DNA of 64,000 bases from Clostridia bacterium (GTDB lineage Bacteria > Bacillota > Clostridia > Oscillospirales > QAKW01): the NCBI GenBank assembly GCA_017464525.1, contig JAFTZM010000043.1:1-64000 (forward strand), written 5' to 3'. A program made the translations under genes and the position numbers. The first letter of the stretch is position 1; each line of letters begins with the position of its first letter. This document shows positions 8,609-17,190 of this stretch, one piece after another. The notes beneath the pieces were generated by a model. The model saw only the letters and a list, made by a program, of their open reading frames with translations. It was not told the origin of the DNA and did not search any database.

Positions 8609-9758
8609 CTTCCATCTCCGCTAAAGTCAACACCTTCATGTTCACGCCCCGCTCCGGTTCCAGATCAGGACGTACCACCAGGTACTGTAATTCGCAATTA
8701 ATGCCCCGCAGATAGGGCTCCAGACATTCCATAAGGCCCTCCGGCGGCATGGAGCTCACCAGATAGAGGGCACCGCCCTGCAGGGAGCTGAAATCCAACT
8801 CCGAAAGAGATTCCTCCAGATGCCCCACCTCCATCATGGGGGTCATGGCAAAGCCATCGGCTGCCACCACCTGCTCCTCAGGGGTAGTAATACTCTGCAG
8901 ATGCAGCATACTTTCATAATTGGGGTAGGCCAAGGTGCTGCGGATGCCCTGCTGCGCCAGCATATCGGTGAGCTGCAGGGCGATCTCCACCACGCAATCG
9001 GTCAGCCGGCGGTTGGTCAGCTGATCCTCCTCATAGGGAAAGAGATCTGCCAGGATCATAATATTATCGCAGGAATTTTCCCAATAGGTCTTAACGATCA
9101 TCTTGGAAAGGCGGGCGGAAAGCTTCCAGTGCACCTGCCGCAGGGTATCGTATTCATTAAATTCCCGGATCCCGGCCATATCGCCGTTATATTTGGTCTC
9201 ATGTCCGCCAACACTTACGGTGTTTTCCTGCTCCTGGCGGGAGGAATGGACCGGCAGTTCCAGCTGCAGATCCCGGGGTGCGATCACCACCACATTTCCC
9301 CGGGAGAGCCTCTTTTTGATGCTGAACAGCCGCAGAAAATCATAGAACACCACGCTATCGACCCCCACCTTATAAAGGCCTCTCACCCGAAATTCCAGGG
9401 GAATATCCAGATGAGTCAGCCCGAAGGCACGGTAATGGACGATGGCATAGCCGGGCACCGCCTCATCCCCCGCCTGATTGTTTACCCGCAGAAAGAACTT
9501 CATCATGGGCAGCATCACGGGAGTGTGGCTTTTGATATTCAGCCGGATGCTGAACTCATGGAGCCGGCGCTCCCGGGCGGGAACAGGATCCAGCTCCACC
9601 TTGACCAGAGCCAGGCTGATCAGCAGGCAAAGCAGCGAGATCAGCGGGATCAGCAGCACCACTGCCAGGGTAAAGAGAGAAATAGAATCGTATAACGCCT
9701 GGGAGAAGATAAACGCTGTTACCAGCAGCGCTAAATAGATCAATCGTGAACGGGTCAT
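8601..9758 (-). CDS. DUF58 domain-containing membrane-anchored protein
   Basis: The 385-residue protein begins with two hydrophobic segments (about residues 6-50), followed by a beta-rich region and the DUF58 signature NEYDTLRQVHWKLSAR. DUF58 proteins are von Willebrand A-like partners of MoxR AAA ATPases and are thought to help fold or activate envelope proteins. It starts 11 bases after the moxR stop and overlaps the transglutaminase gene by 8 bases, so the three products are likely made in fixed ratio. Confidence 0.88.
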   Translation of the reverse strand: MTRSRLIYLALLVTAFIFSQALYDSISLFTLAVVLLIPLISLLCLLISLALVKVELDPVPARERRLHEFSIRLNIKSHTPVMLPMMKFFLRVNNQAGDEAVPGYAIVHYRAFGLTHLDIPLEFRVRGLYKVGVDSVVFYDFLRLFSIKKRLSRGNVVVIAPRDLQLELPVHSSRQEQENTVSVGGHETKYNGDMAGIREFNEYDTLRQVHWKLSARLSKMIVKTYWENSCDNIMILADLFPYEEDQLTNRRLTDCVVEIALQLTDMLAQQGIRSTLAYPNYESMLHLQSITTPEEQVVAADGFAMTPMMEVGHLEESLSELDFSSLQGGALYLVSSMPPEGLMECLEPYLRGINCELQYLVVRPDLEPERGVNMKVLTLAEMEDE

Positions 9759-9769
9759 AGGAAATTACC

Positions 9770-10729
9770 TTACTTCACGATAGGAGCCTTCACGGCATCC
9801 TTCAAGGAATTCAGCAGCTGGCCGGCGGTCATCCGCTCGATCTTGGCTTCGGGAGCCAGCATGATACGGTGGGAAACGATGGCCTCATACATCTCGCTGA
9901 CATCCCGGGGGATGACATAAGTACGGCCGTCCAGCATGGCGGCGGCGCAGGCAGCCCGCATCAGAGCCAAGGAGGCACGGGGCGAAGCGGCCAGAGCGAC
10001 CAGCCCGTTGGAACGGGTGGCGCAGACCAGATCCACGATATAATTCAGCACAGCGGGATCCACATAGATCTGCTCCACGACTCCCTGCATGGCCACGATC
10101 TCTTCGGGAGAGGAAACAGCCACAACGCTCGCCATGGGGTTGATACCGTGGCGGTCGCCGATAATGCGGGCCTCTTCGGCCGCATTGGGATAGCCCATAG
10201 ACATCTTCATCAGAAAACGGTCCAGCTGCGCCTCGGGCAGCGGATAGGTACCCACATAGCCCAGAGGGTTCTGGGTGGCCACTACCATGAAGGGCTCGGG
10301 CAGCTTATAGGTCACACCGTCCACGGTGACCTGGCGTTCCTCCATGACCTCCAGCAGAGCAGACTGGGTCTTGGGGGAAGTACGGTTGATCTCATCGGCG
10401 ATGAGGATATTAGTCATGCAGACACCGGGCTTATACACAAACTCGCCGGTCTTGGAATCGGGGGCGGTAAAGCCGGAGATATCGGTGGCCATGACATCCG
10501 GGGTAAACTGCACACGCTTGGCATCCAGACCGGTGGCTTTTGCCATGGCGGAAGCGGCGGTGGTCTTACCTACGCCGGGCACGTCCTCGATGAGGATATG
10601 GCCCTTGGAAAGAAGGCAGACCAGTAGCAGGCGAAGCTGCTCATCCTTACCTACGATGACCTTTTTCATCTCTTCGGTGATCTTTTTGCAGATCTCCTGC
10701 TCTTTTGCTACACTTTGCAGTTTTTCCAT
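9770..10729 (-). CDS. MoxR family AAA+ ATPase
   Basis: A 319-residue AAA+ ATPase of the MoxR class, thought to act as a chaperone that remodels or activates partner proteins using ATP. Walker A is VPGVGKTT (residues 50-57) and Walker B is ILIADE (108-113), followed by INRTSPKTQSALLEVMEE and the sensor 1 segment VVATQNP. It is the first gene of the operon with DUF58, transglutaminase and RluA genes. AAGGAG stands nine bases before the ATG, and a promoter lies at 10768-10796, divergent from marR. Confidence 0.93.
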   Translation of the reverse strand: MEKLQSVAKEQEICKKITEEMKKVIVGKDEQLRLLLVCLLSKGHILIEDVPGVGKTTAASAMAKATGLDAKRVQFTPDVMATDISGFTAPDSKTGEFVYKPGVCMTNILIADEINRTSPKTQSALLEVMEERQVTVDGVTYKLPEPFMVVATQNPLGYVGTYPLPEAQLDRFLMKMSMGYPNAAEEARIIGDRHGINPMASVVAVSSPEEIVAMQGVVEQIYVDPAVLNYIVDLVCATRSNGLVALAASPRASLALMRAACAAAMLDGRTYVIPRDVSEMYEAIVSHRIMLAPEAKIERMTAGQLLNSLKDAVKAPIVK

Positions 10730-10767
10730 TTGATGAATCTCCTTAAAAGATAATTTTCTAATTTATT

Positions 10768-10796
10768 ATTTTATCATATTAATAGGTGCTTTTCAA
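10768..10796 (-). promoter_or_regulatory. Promoter of the moxR operon
   Basis: TTGAAA (10791-10796) and TAAAAT (10768-10773) on the minus strand with a 17-base spacer. It diverges from the marR promoter about 65 bases away. Confidence 0.6.
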
Positions 10797-10859
10797 TTAA
10801 CCGTAATGTCAAAATTCTTCTTCACATTTTATGCAATTTGATGAAAACGAGAAAGAGAG

Positions 10860-10887
10860 TTGACAAATCGAAAAAAAGTTTTATAAT
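10860..10887 (+). promoter_or_regulatory. Promoter of the marR-ABC exporter operon
   Basis: A consensus TTGACA (10860-10865) and TATAAT (10882-10887) with a 16-base spacer. This is one of the best promoter matches in the window. Confidence 0.8.
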
Positions 10888-10893
10888 AGTTAG

Positions 10894-10905
10894 TTAGTTA
10901 ACTAA
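10894..10905 (+). promoter_or_regulatory. Probable MarR operator
   Basis: TTAGTTAACTAA is a perfect 12-bp palindrome seven bases after the -10 box and before the ribosome binding site. It lies within a run of TTAG repeats. Position and symmetry fit an autoregulatory site for the MarR protein encoded just downstream. Confidence 0.65.
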
Positions 10906-10920
10906 TAAGGAGCTGAGCGT

Positions 10921-11370
10921 TTGAAAAAAAGAGATATCCGAAATGCGCCGCCCTCCATGCTGATCAATGAGCTTTCCAAGCTCTTCAACGATCAGATGCG
11001 GCAAAAGACCGAGGCCATGGGCATGGCAGAGGGTTGGCGGAGAATGCTGTTTCACCTGGCCCATAATGACAGCCTGACCCAGCTGGAGCTGGCCCGGCGC
11101 ACCCATCTTTCCACCCCGGCGGTGAGCGTGACCCTCCAGAAGATGGAGGCCGAAGGGCTGGTGGCCCGCAAGGCAGATCCCAACGACCAGCGGGCGATCC
11201 GGGTGCAGCTGACCGAAGCGGGCCGGGAGGCCGACCGCAAGGTGGTAGGGGCCATCCACGAAACAGAGGAAAAGATGCTGGAGCGGATCACCGAAGAAGA
11301 GATCGCAGCCATCCGCCCCATCTTAGAGAAAATGTATCACAATCTGACCGACGAGGAGGGAGAAAAATGA
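10921..11370 (+). CDS. MarR family transcriptional regulator
   Basis: A 149-residue winged helix regulator, with LTQLELARRTHLSTPAVSVTLQKMEAEGLV as helix-turn-helix region (about residues 55-84) and the MarR wing DPNDQRAIRVQLTEAG. It is expected to dimerise, bind the palindrome at 10894-10905 and release it when a ligand binds. The TTG start at 10921 is supported by AAGGAG eight bases upstream; no better ATG exists before codon 14. Its stop overlaps the start of the first ABC gene by four bases, so it probably controls the exporter. Confidence 0.93.
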   Translation: MKKRDIRNAPPSMLINELSKLFNDQMRQKTEAMGMAEGWRRMLFHLAHNDSLTQLELARRTHLSTPAVSVTLQKMEAEGLVARKADPNDQRAIRVQLTEAGREADRKVVGAIHETEEKMLERITEEEIAAIRPILEKMYHNLTDEEGEK

Positions 11371-13091
11371 AACTTTTAAAATATCTAAAGCCCTATTGGC
11401 TGTGGGTGATCCTATCTCCCCTCACCATGATCGGCGAGGTTCTGGCAGATCTCTGGCAGCCCAAGCTGATGAGCACCCTCATCAACGAAGGGGTACTGAA
11501 TAATGACCAGGAGCTGCTGGTAGCGGTGGGGCTGCGGATGCTGCTGGTGGTGCTACTGGGCGGCCTTTCCGGTGCTCTTTGCTCGGTATTTGCCAGCCTG
11601 GCATCCCAGAGCTTTGCCTGCGATCTGCGGAAGGATGTCTTTAAAAGTGCCATGGGGCTTTCCTTCCAGCAGACCGATAAATTCACCACCGGCTCCCTCA
11701 TCACCCGGCTGACCAACGACATTACCCAGATGCAGCATTTTGTGGAGCAATGCATCCGGATGTTTGTGCGGAGCGGCTTTATGTTTGTGGGCGGGATCAT
11801 CATGATGCTCTCCCTGGATCTGAAATTCGGGCTGATCCTGCTTTGCTCCCTGCCCCTGCAGCTGATCGCCATGGCCCTGGTGCTGAAGGCCTCCAATCCC
11901 CTTTATGCCAAGGTACAGCAGCGGCTGGATACGGTCAACAATGTGATGCAGGAGAATGTAAACGGCGCCCGGATGGTCAAGGCCTATGTGCAGGAGGACC
12001 GGGAGATCGCCCGGTTCAACGATGCCAACGAAGGGCTGACCGAGACCAACCTGAAGGTGGCCTTTATCATTGCCCGCCTTTCCCCCGTGCTTTCCATCGT
12101 CATGAACCTTTCGGTGGTGGCGATCCTTTACTTAGGCGGTCTGCAGGATTCTGCCGCCGCCATGCAAGTGGGCACCATCATGGCCGCCATCGACTACAAT
12201 AACCGGATCCTTCATTCGGTGATGATGGTCAGCATGATGTTTCAATCCATTGCCCGGGGCCGGGCCAGCGGCAAGCGCCTCACCGAGGTGCTGAATACCG
12301 TTCCGGTGATCCGGGGCGGAGATCATGCCCCCAAGACCTTAGGGGAGATCTCCTTTGATCAGGTGGCCTTCCACTATCCCGGCTTTCCGGGCCGGCCGGT
12401 GCTGAAGGATCTTTCCCTCACCGTAAAGCCGGGGGAAAACCTGGCCATTTTAGGAGCTACCGGCTCGGGAAAATCCTCCCTGATCCATCTGATCACCCGG
12501 TTTTACGATACCACCGAGGGTTCCATCACCATCGGCGGCACACCCATTCAGGAATTTGATCTGACCGCCCTGCGGGAGCACATCGCTGTGGTGCTGCAGA
12601 AGAGCGAGCTTTTCAGCGGCACAGTAGCAGAAAACATCCGCTGGGGCTGTCCCGATGCCACCGATGAAGAGGTCATCCGCGCCGCCACCATTGCGCAGGC
12701 GGCAGAATTTATCGATAAGATGCCGGAGGGCTATGATTCTGTCATCGCCGAGAAGGGCGCCTCCCTTTCCGGCGGGCAGAAGCAGCGGCTATCCATCGCC
12801 CGGGCGCTGGTGCGCAAGCCGGAGCTGCTGATCTTTGACGACAGCACCTCCGCGCTGGATCTAACTACCGAAGGTAAGCTCCGCCGGGCCATCCGGGAGG
12901 AGATGAAGGGCACGACCCTCATCACCGTTGCTCAGCGGATCGCCAGCGTAAAGGACTGCGACCGCATCGCTGTTTTGGAGGACGGCACCTTAGCCGCCAT
13001 CGGCACCCATGAGGAATTGCTGAAAACCAGTACCGTATATCAGGAGATCTACCGATCCCAGACCAAGGAAGGAGGTGTGATCGATGGCTGA
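11367..13091 (+). CDS. Heterodimeric ABC exporter, subunit with degenerate site
   Basis: A 574-residue half-transporter with six membrane segments (residues about 15-300) and an ATPase domain. Walker A is GATGSGKSS (about 365-373), signature LSGGQKQR, and Walker B LLIFDDSTSALD. The catalytic glutamate after Walker B is aspartate, as in the degenerate-site subunit of heterodimeric exporters such as TM287/288 and BmrCD. The next gene supplies the complementary subunit and overlaps by 8 bases. Substrate unknown; drug or lipid-like export under MarR control is inference. Confidence 0.92.
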   Translation: MKLLKYLKPYWLWVILSPLTMIGEVLADLWQPKLMSTLINEGVLNNDQELLVAVGLRMLLVVLLGGLSGALCSVFASLASQSFACDLRKDVFKSAMGLSFQQTDKFTTGSLITRLTNDITQMQHFVEQCIRMFVRSGFMFVGGIIMMLSLDLKFGLILLCSLPLQLIAMALVLKASNPLYAKVQQRLDTVNNVMQENVNGARMVKAYVQEDREIARFNDANEGLTETNLKVAFIIARLSPVLSIVMNLSVVAILYLGGLQDSAAAMQVGTIMAAIDYNNRILHSVMMVSMMFQSIARGRASGKRLTEVLNTVPVIRGGDHAPKTLGEISFDQVAFHYPGFPGRPVLKDLSLTVKPGENLAILGATGSGKSSLIHLITRFYDTTEGSITIGGTPIQEFDLTALREHIAVVLQKSELFSGTVAENIRWGCPDATDEEVIRAATIAQAAEFIDKMPEGYDSVIAEKGASLSGGQKQRLSIARALVRKPELLIFDDSTSALDLTTEGKLRRAIREEMKGTTLITVAQRIASVKDCDRIAVLEDGTLAAIGTHEELLKTSTVYQEIYRSQTKEGGVIDG

Positions 13092-14919
13092 ACCCCAAAG
13101 ACCCAATCCCGCCATGCAGGCTATACGCCCCGGCCGTCGAGGCCCGGTGGTGGAGGTAGAAAAGCCCAAAAACATGAAGGGAACCCTCCGCCGGCTGGTA
13201 GGCTACATCGGCCGCAACCGCCGCAGCTTTTTCGTACTGCTGGCGGTGACCCTGATGATCACCGGAACCAATCTTCTGGCGCCCTCCCTGCAGCAACGGG
13301 CCATCGACAGCATTGAAGGAAACCTTCCCGCCCAATTAGGGCTGATGCTGATCTTTATGGTGTTCACCTACCTGCTGAATGCTGCCCTCACCTATCTGCA
13401 GGGCATCTTTTCCGCCAAGCTGGCCCAAGGGACGGTGCGTACCATGCGGAAGGATCTTTTTGCCCGCCTGGTGCGGCTGCCCATCCGCTATACCGACACC
13501 CATAACCACGGCGACATCATGAGCCGGATGACCAATGATGTGGAGAATATCTCCAACTCCATTTCCAGCTCCATCGCCTCCCTCTGCTCCAGCGTCCTGA
13601 TGGTAGTAGGCTGCTTTATCATTATGATCTGCTACTCTCCCCTGCTGGCGTTGGTCAGCACCGCCACCATCTTTTTGACCCTGCTGGCCTCCACCTTCAT
13701 CACCAAGTTTATGCGCAAATTCTTTGTGCGGCAGCAGCGGATCTTAGGTGATGTAAACGGCCAGGTAGAGGAAATGGTTTCCGGTTACCGCACCGTGGTG
13801 GCCTATAACCGCCAGGAGCGTGCCATCCGGGATTTCAACGCCACCAGCGACCATCTGAAAAAGACCGCCATCTACGCCAATATCTTCGGCGGCTGCATGG
13901 GGCCGGTCATGAACTTTATCACCAATGTGGGCTTTTTGCTGATCGCCATCGTGGGCGGTTATCTAGCCAGCCTTTCCCCAGAGCATATCCTGCATATTTC
14001 GGTGGGTACTATTCAGGCCTTTATCCTTTATTCCAAGCAGTTTTCCCGCCCCATCAACGAGATCGCCAACCAATACGCCACCATCCAGACCGCCATCGCC
14101 GGCGCCGAGCGGATCTTCGACGTCATGGACAGCGAGACCGAGGACGCCGGCGGCAACGCCCCCTACGATCCCAAAACGGTCAAGGGTGCCCTTTCCTTCC
14201 GGGATGTTCATTTTTCCTATGTACCGGAAAAACCGGTGCTGCAGGGCTTTAATTTAGAGGTAAAGGCCGGCCAGAAGATCGCCATTGTAGGCGCCACCGG
14301 CTCCGGCAAGACCACTGTAGTCAACCTCTTGACCCGTTTTTATGATATCGATAGCGGTACCATCACCGTAGACGGGACGCCCCTAAACGAGATCCCCCGC
14401 AGCGAGCTGCGGAAGAGCCTGGCCATCGTGCTGCAGGATACGGTGCTTTTCTCCGATACCATCGCCCGTAATATTGCCTACAGCCGGCCCGATGCCACCA
14501 GAGAGGAGATCATTGCCGCCGCAGAATCGGCGGGGGCGGACCGGTTTATCCGCCGGCTGGAGCAGGGCTACGATACCCTTCTCACCGAGGGCGGCGGCAA
14601 TCTTTCCCAGGGGCAGCGGCAGCTGCTGAATATTGCCCGGGCGGTGCTGGCAGATCCCAGCATCCTGATCTTGGATGAAGCCACCTCCTCGGTGGATACC
14701 CGTACGGAAATGCATATTCAATCGGCTATGGTTGCTTTGATGAAAAACCGCACCAGCCTGATCATCGCCCACCGCCTCTCCACCATCCGGGATGCGGATA
14801 AGATCATCGTGATCGACCATGGAAAGGTAGTAGAAGAGGGCAACCACGACACACTCCTTGCCCAAAAGGGCACCTATTACAACCTCTACCAATCGCAATT
14901 CTCCGGAATCGCAACATAA
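13084..14919 (+). CDS. Heterodimeric ABC exporter, subunit with canonical Walker B
   Basis: A 611-residue half-transporter: a basic, proline-rich N-terminal extension of about 40 residues, six membrane segments, then the ATPase domain with Walker A GATGSGKTT (about 400-408), Walker B ILILDEATSSVD with its glutamate intact, and the altered signature LSQGQRQLLNIARA. The LSQGQ form is typical of the partner of a degenerate subunit, so one ATP site should be fully catalytic and the other not. GGAGGTG precedes the ATG, inside the end of the previous gene. A bidirectional terminator follows directly. Confidence 0.92.
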   Translation: MAEPQRPNPAMQAIRPGRRGPVVEVEKPKNMKGTLRRLVGYIGRNRRSFFVLLAVTLMITGTNLLAPSLQQRAIDSIEGNLPAQLGLMLIFMVFTYLLNAALTYLQGIFSAKLAQGTVRTMRKDLFARLVRLPIRYTDTHNHGDIMSRMTNDVENISNSISSSIASLCSSVLMVVGCFIIMICYSPLLALVSTATIFLTLLASTFITKFMRKFFVRQQRILGDVNGQVEEMVSGYRTVVAYNRQERAIRDFNATSDHLKKTAIYANIFGGCMGPVMNFITNVGFLLIAIVGGYLASLSPEHILHISVGTIQAFILYSKQFSRPINEIANQYATIQTAIAGAERIFDVMDSETEDAGGNAPYDPKTVKGALSFRDVHFSYVPEKPVLQGFNLEVKAGQKIAIVGATGSGKTTVVNLLTRFYDIDSGTITVDGTPLNEIPRSELRKSLAIVLQDTVLFSDTIARNIAYSRPDATREEIIAAAESAGADRFIRRLEQGYDTLLTEGGGNLSQGQRQLLNIARAVLADPSILILDEATSSVDTRTEMHIQSAMVALMKNRTSLIIAHRLSTIRDADKIIVIDHGKVVEEGNHDTLLAQKGTYYNLYQSQFSGIAT

Positions 14920-14949
14920 AAATAAGGGCTTCATTCGAAGCCCTTATTT
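14920..14949. terminator. Bidirectional terminator
   Basis: A 13-bp perfect stem AAATAAGGGCTTC (14920-14932) pairs with 14937-14949 around an ATTC loop. It ends the ABC operon on the plus strand and overlaps the last codons of the convergent membrane protein gene on the minus strand. Confidence 0.9.
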
Positions 14950-15536
14950 TTATGGATCAAAGAAAACCCCACACCGCAGATCAAGTTCAGCAGCATATTG
15001 CGCAGTTCAAAGCCTGCTCTTGATCGATCGGCCGCTTCCTTTAACGCCAGATAATCTGTTATATCAGAAAAGTTCCATGGAAGCTCCTTTACCAGCGCCC
15101 ATTCCCGCAGATCAAAGATCAGCACCCCTGCAAAAGCCGCCGCCATCACACCGCAGAGGATCATCAGACCCTTACGGTCAGGCTCCCGCCGCCGGTAGGT
15201 CAGCACCTCCCAGATCAGGAACCAATGGAGGAGCGTCAGGGAATTTTCCACCACATTTCCCAGCGATCCGGAAAGGGTCACCAGCAGTCCTCCGAGAAGA
15301 TCGATCCCCAGGATCTGCACCAAAAGCAGTAAAAATACCCGGAAAAAGTTGATTTTTTCGTTCAAAAAACGGCTCAAAAAGCAGTAAAAAACGCTGAAAA
15401 TCAACAGCCTCAGCGCAATTTCCGGCCAGATCTGCTCCGAATCGGCGGCCAAAATGTGAAAGGGGCAGAATCCGAAAAGATAGATCACCAAAACAGCAAT
15501 CGCCATCAAAACGGCCAAAAGTACCTTCTTTTTCAT
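14931..15536 (-). CDS. Membrane protein of unknown function
   Basis: I do not recognise this 201-residue protein. It has about five hydrophobic segments (roughly residues 5-27, 40-60, 66-90, 95-112 and 126-142), a charged loop RRREPDRKG, an acidic/aromatic stretch (REWALVKELPWNFSD) and a short hydrophobic C-terminal segment before KNKGFE. It has its own promoter (15563-15591), GGAGG before the ATG and shares a terminator with the ABC operon. A small integral membrane protein is all that can be said. Confidence 0.7.
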   Translation of the reverse strand: MKKKVLLAVLMAIAVLVIYLFGFCPFHILAADSEQIWPEIALRLLIFSVFYCFLSRFLNEKINFFRVFLLLLVQILGIDLLGGLLVTLSGSLGNVVENSLTLLHWFLIWEVLTYRRREPDRKGLMILCGVMAAAFAGVLIFDLREWALVKELPWNFSDITDYLALKEAADRSRAGFELRNMLLNLICGVGFSLIHKNKGFE

Positions 15537-15562
15537 TATTAACTCCTCCTCATTGCTATACT

Positions 15563-15591
15563 ATTTTAGCATAAAAGCATATCTTTGTAAA
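15563..15591 (-). promoter_or_regulatory. Promoter of the unknown membrane protein gene
   Basis: TTTACA (15586-15591) and TAAAAT (15563-15568) on the minus strand, spacer 17 bases. Confidence 0.6.
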
Positions 15592-15653
15592 TATTTCGGC
15601 AAAATCTTCAAAAAACCATAAGAAATCCGCATGAATTCAATGAAAAATAACGG

Positions 15654-15682
15654 TTGACGAAGCCCTTCTATTCCTGTAAAAT
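15654..15682 (+). promoter_or_regulatory. Promoter of thrC-thrB
   Basis: TTGACG (15654-15659) and TAAAAT (15677-15682) with a 17-base spacer, 29 bases before the thrC start codon. No leader peptide or T-box is seen. Confidence 0.7.
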
Positions 15683-15711
15683 AAAGTATATTTATATTGG
15701 AGGCAAATTTT

Positions 15712-17190
15712 ATGCTGTATCAAAGTACCCGTAACAATCATCTTACTGCCACCGGCCCGGAGGCCATTCTCCGGGGGATTGCACCGGATGGCGGACTTTA
15801 TATGATCCCTGATTTTTCCCAGATCAAGCTGGATTGGAGATCCCTTCTGGAGCTGGACACCATTCCCATGGCAGCAAAGATCCTGCAAGCCTTACTGCCG
15901 GATTTCACCCCTGCCGAGATGGACGAGCTGGCCAAAAAGGCCTACTGCGGCAAATTTGAGACCGACGAGCTGACCCCCCTGGTGCCGGTGGCCGACCGCT
16001 ATGTTCTGGAACTGTTCCGGGGCCCCACCAGCGCCTTCAAGGATGTGGCGCTTTCCATGCTGCCCCAGCTGATGACCGCCTCCCGGGCTAAGACCGGGAT
16101 GAAGGAGGATATTGTGATCCTCACCGCCACCAGCGGCGATACCGGAAAAGCCGCCCTGGAAGGCTTCCACGATGTGGAGGGCATCAAGATCTTAGTATTC
16201 TTCCCCAATAACGGCGTGAGTGCCGTGCAGAAGGCCCAGATGGTGACCCAGACCGGCAGTAACGTGGCGGTGGCCGCCATCAACGGCAATTTCGACGATG
16301 CCCAGACCGGTGTGAAGAAGACCTTTGCTACCGCAGGGGAAAAACCCCTGGACGGTGCGGAGCTTTCCTCTGCCAACTCCATCAACATCGGCCGGCTGGC
16401 ACCGCAGGTCACCTATTATGTGAAGGCCTATGCGGATCTGGTAAAGGCCGGAAGGATCGCTGTGGGCGATGAGGTGACCTTTGTGGTCCCCACCGGTAAC
16501 TTCGGTGATATTCTGGCCGGATATTTTGCCAAAAAGTTGGGGTTGCCTGTTAAGAAGCTGATCTGCGCTTCCAATGAGAACAAGGTGCTGACCGACTTTT
16601 TGAACGAAGGCGTTTATGACCGTCAGCGCCCCTTCTATAAGACCACTTCCCCCTCCATGGACATTCTGGTTTCCAGCAACCTGGAGCGGCTGCTCTATAT
16701 GATGAGCGATTGCAACGCCGAGCTGGTTGCCTCCCTGATGAAGGATCTGAACGAAAAGGGGAGCTACAAAGTGCCGGCTGAAATGCTGGCGAAGATCCAA
16801 GCAGAATTCGGTGCCGGCTTCTGCGGCGATCAAAAGACCGCCGAGACCATTCATGCAGTTTGGGAGGAGCAGGGCTACCTGATGGATACCCATACCGCTG
16901 TGGCATGGGCAGTCAGCGAGGAATACAAGAAGGAGAGCCCTGCAGAGCCGGTGATCGTGCTTTCCACCGCTTCTCCCTTCAAGTTCCCCCACGCTGTTCT
17001 GGAAGCCATCGGCCAGACCCCTGCCGCCGATGAATTTGATTGCCTGGATCAGCTTTCCCTGGTGAGCGGCCTGCCGGTTCCTAAAAATCTGGCTGGGCTG
17101 AAGGATGCCAAAGTGCTCCACGATACGGTGATCGATAAAGAAGAGCTCATCGAATTTGCCTTAAAGAAAGCCGGCGAAAAGCAATGGTAA
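15712..17190 (+). CDS. thrC: Threonine synthase
   Basis: Converts O-phosphohomoserine to threonine with PLP. The 492-residue protein starts MLYQSTRNN and has PLP lysine K110 in GPTSAFKD, the phosphate loop TSGDTGKAA, and FFPNNGVSAVQKAQM, typical of the longer class of bacterial threonine synthases. The ATG at 15712 is chosen because GGAGG stands just before it; a TTG 15 bases earlier would include that ribosome binding site. It overlaps thrB by seven bases, so the last two threonine steps are made together. Confidence 0.95.
   Translation: MLYQSTRNNHLTATGPEAILRGIAPDGGLYMIPDFSQIKLDWRSLLELDTIPMAAKILQALLPDFTPAEMDELAKKAYCGKFETDELTPLVPVADRYVLELFRGPTSAFKDVALSMLPQLMTASRAKTGMKEDIVILTATSGDTGKAALEGFHDVEGIKILVFFPNNGVSAVQKAQMVTQTGSNVAVAAINGNFDDAQTGVKKTFATAGEKPLDGAELSSANSINIGRLAPQVTYYVKAYADLVKAGRIAVGDEVTFVVPTGNFGDILAGYFAKKLGLPVKKLICASNENKVLTDFLNEGVYDRQRPFYKTTSPSMDILVSSNLERLLYMMSDCNAELVASLMKDLNEKGSYKVPAEMLAKIQAEFGAGFCGDQKTAETIHAVWEEQGYLMDTHTAVAWAVSEEYKKESPAEPVIVLSTASPFKFPHAVLEAIGQTPAADEFDCLDQLSLVSGLPVPKNLAGLKDAKVLHDTVIDKEELIEFALKKAGEKQW

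Noticed and set aside
6299-8701. An 800-codon open frame on the plus strand
   Set aside because: It is antisense to the transglutaminase gene, rich in His, Gln and Gly as expected from reading GC-rich coding DNA backwards, and has no ribosome binding site.
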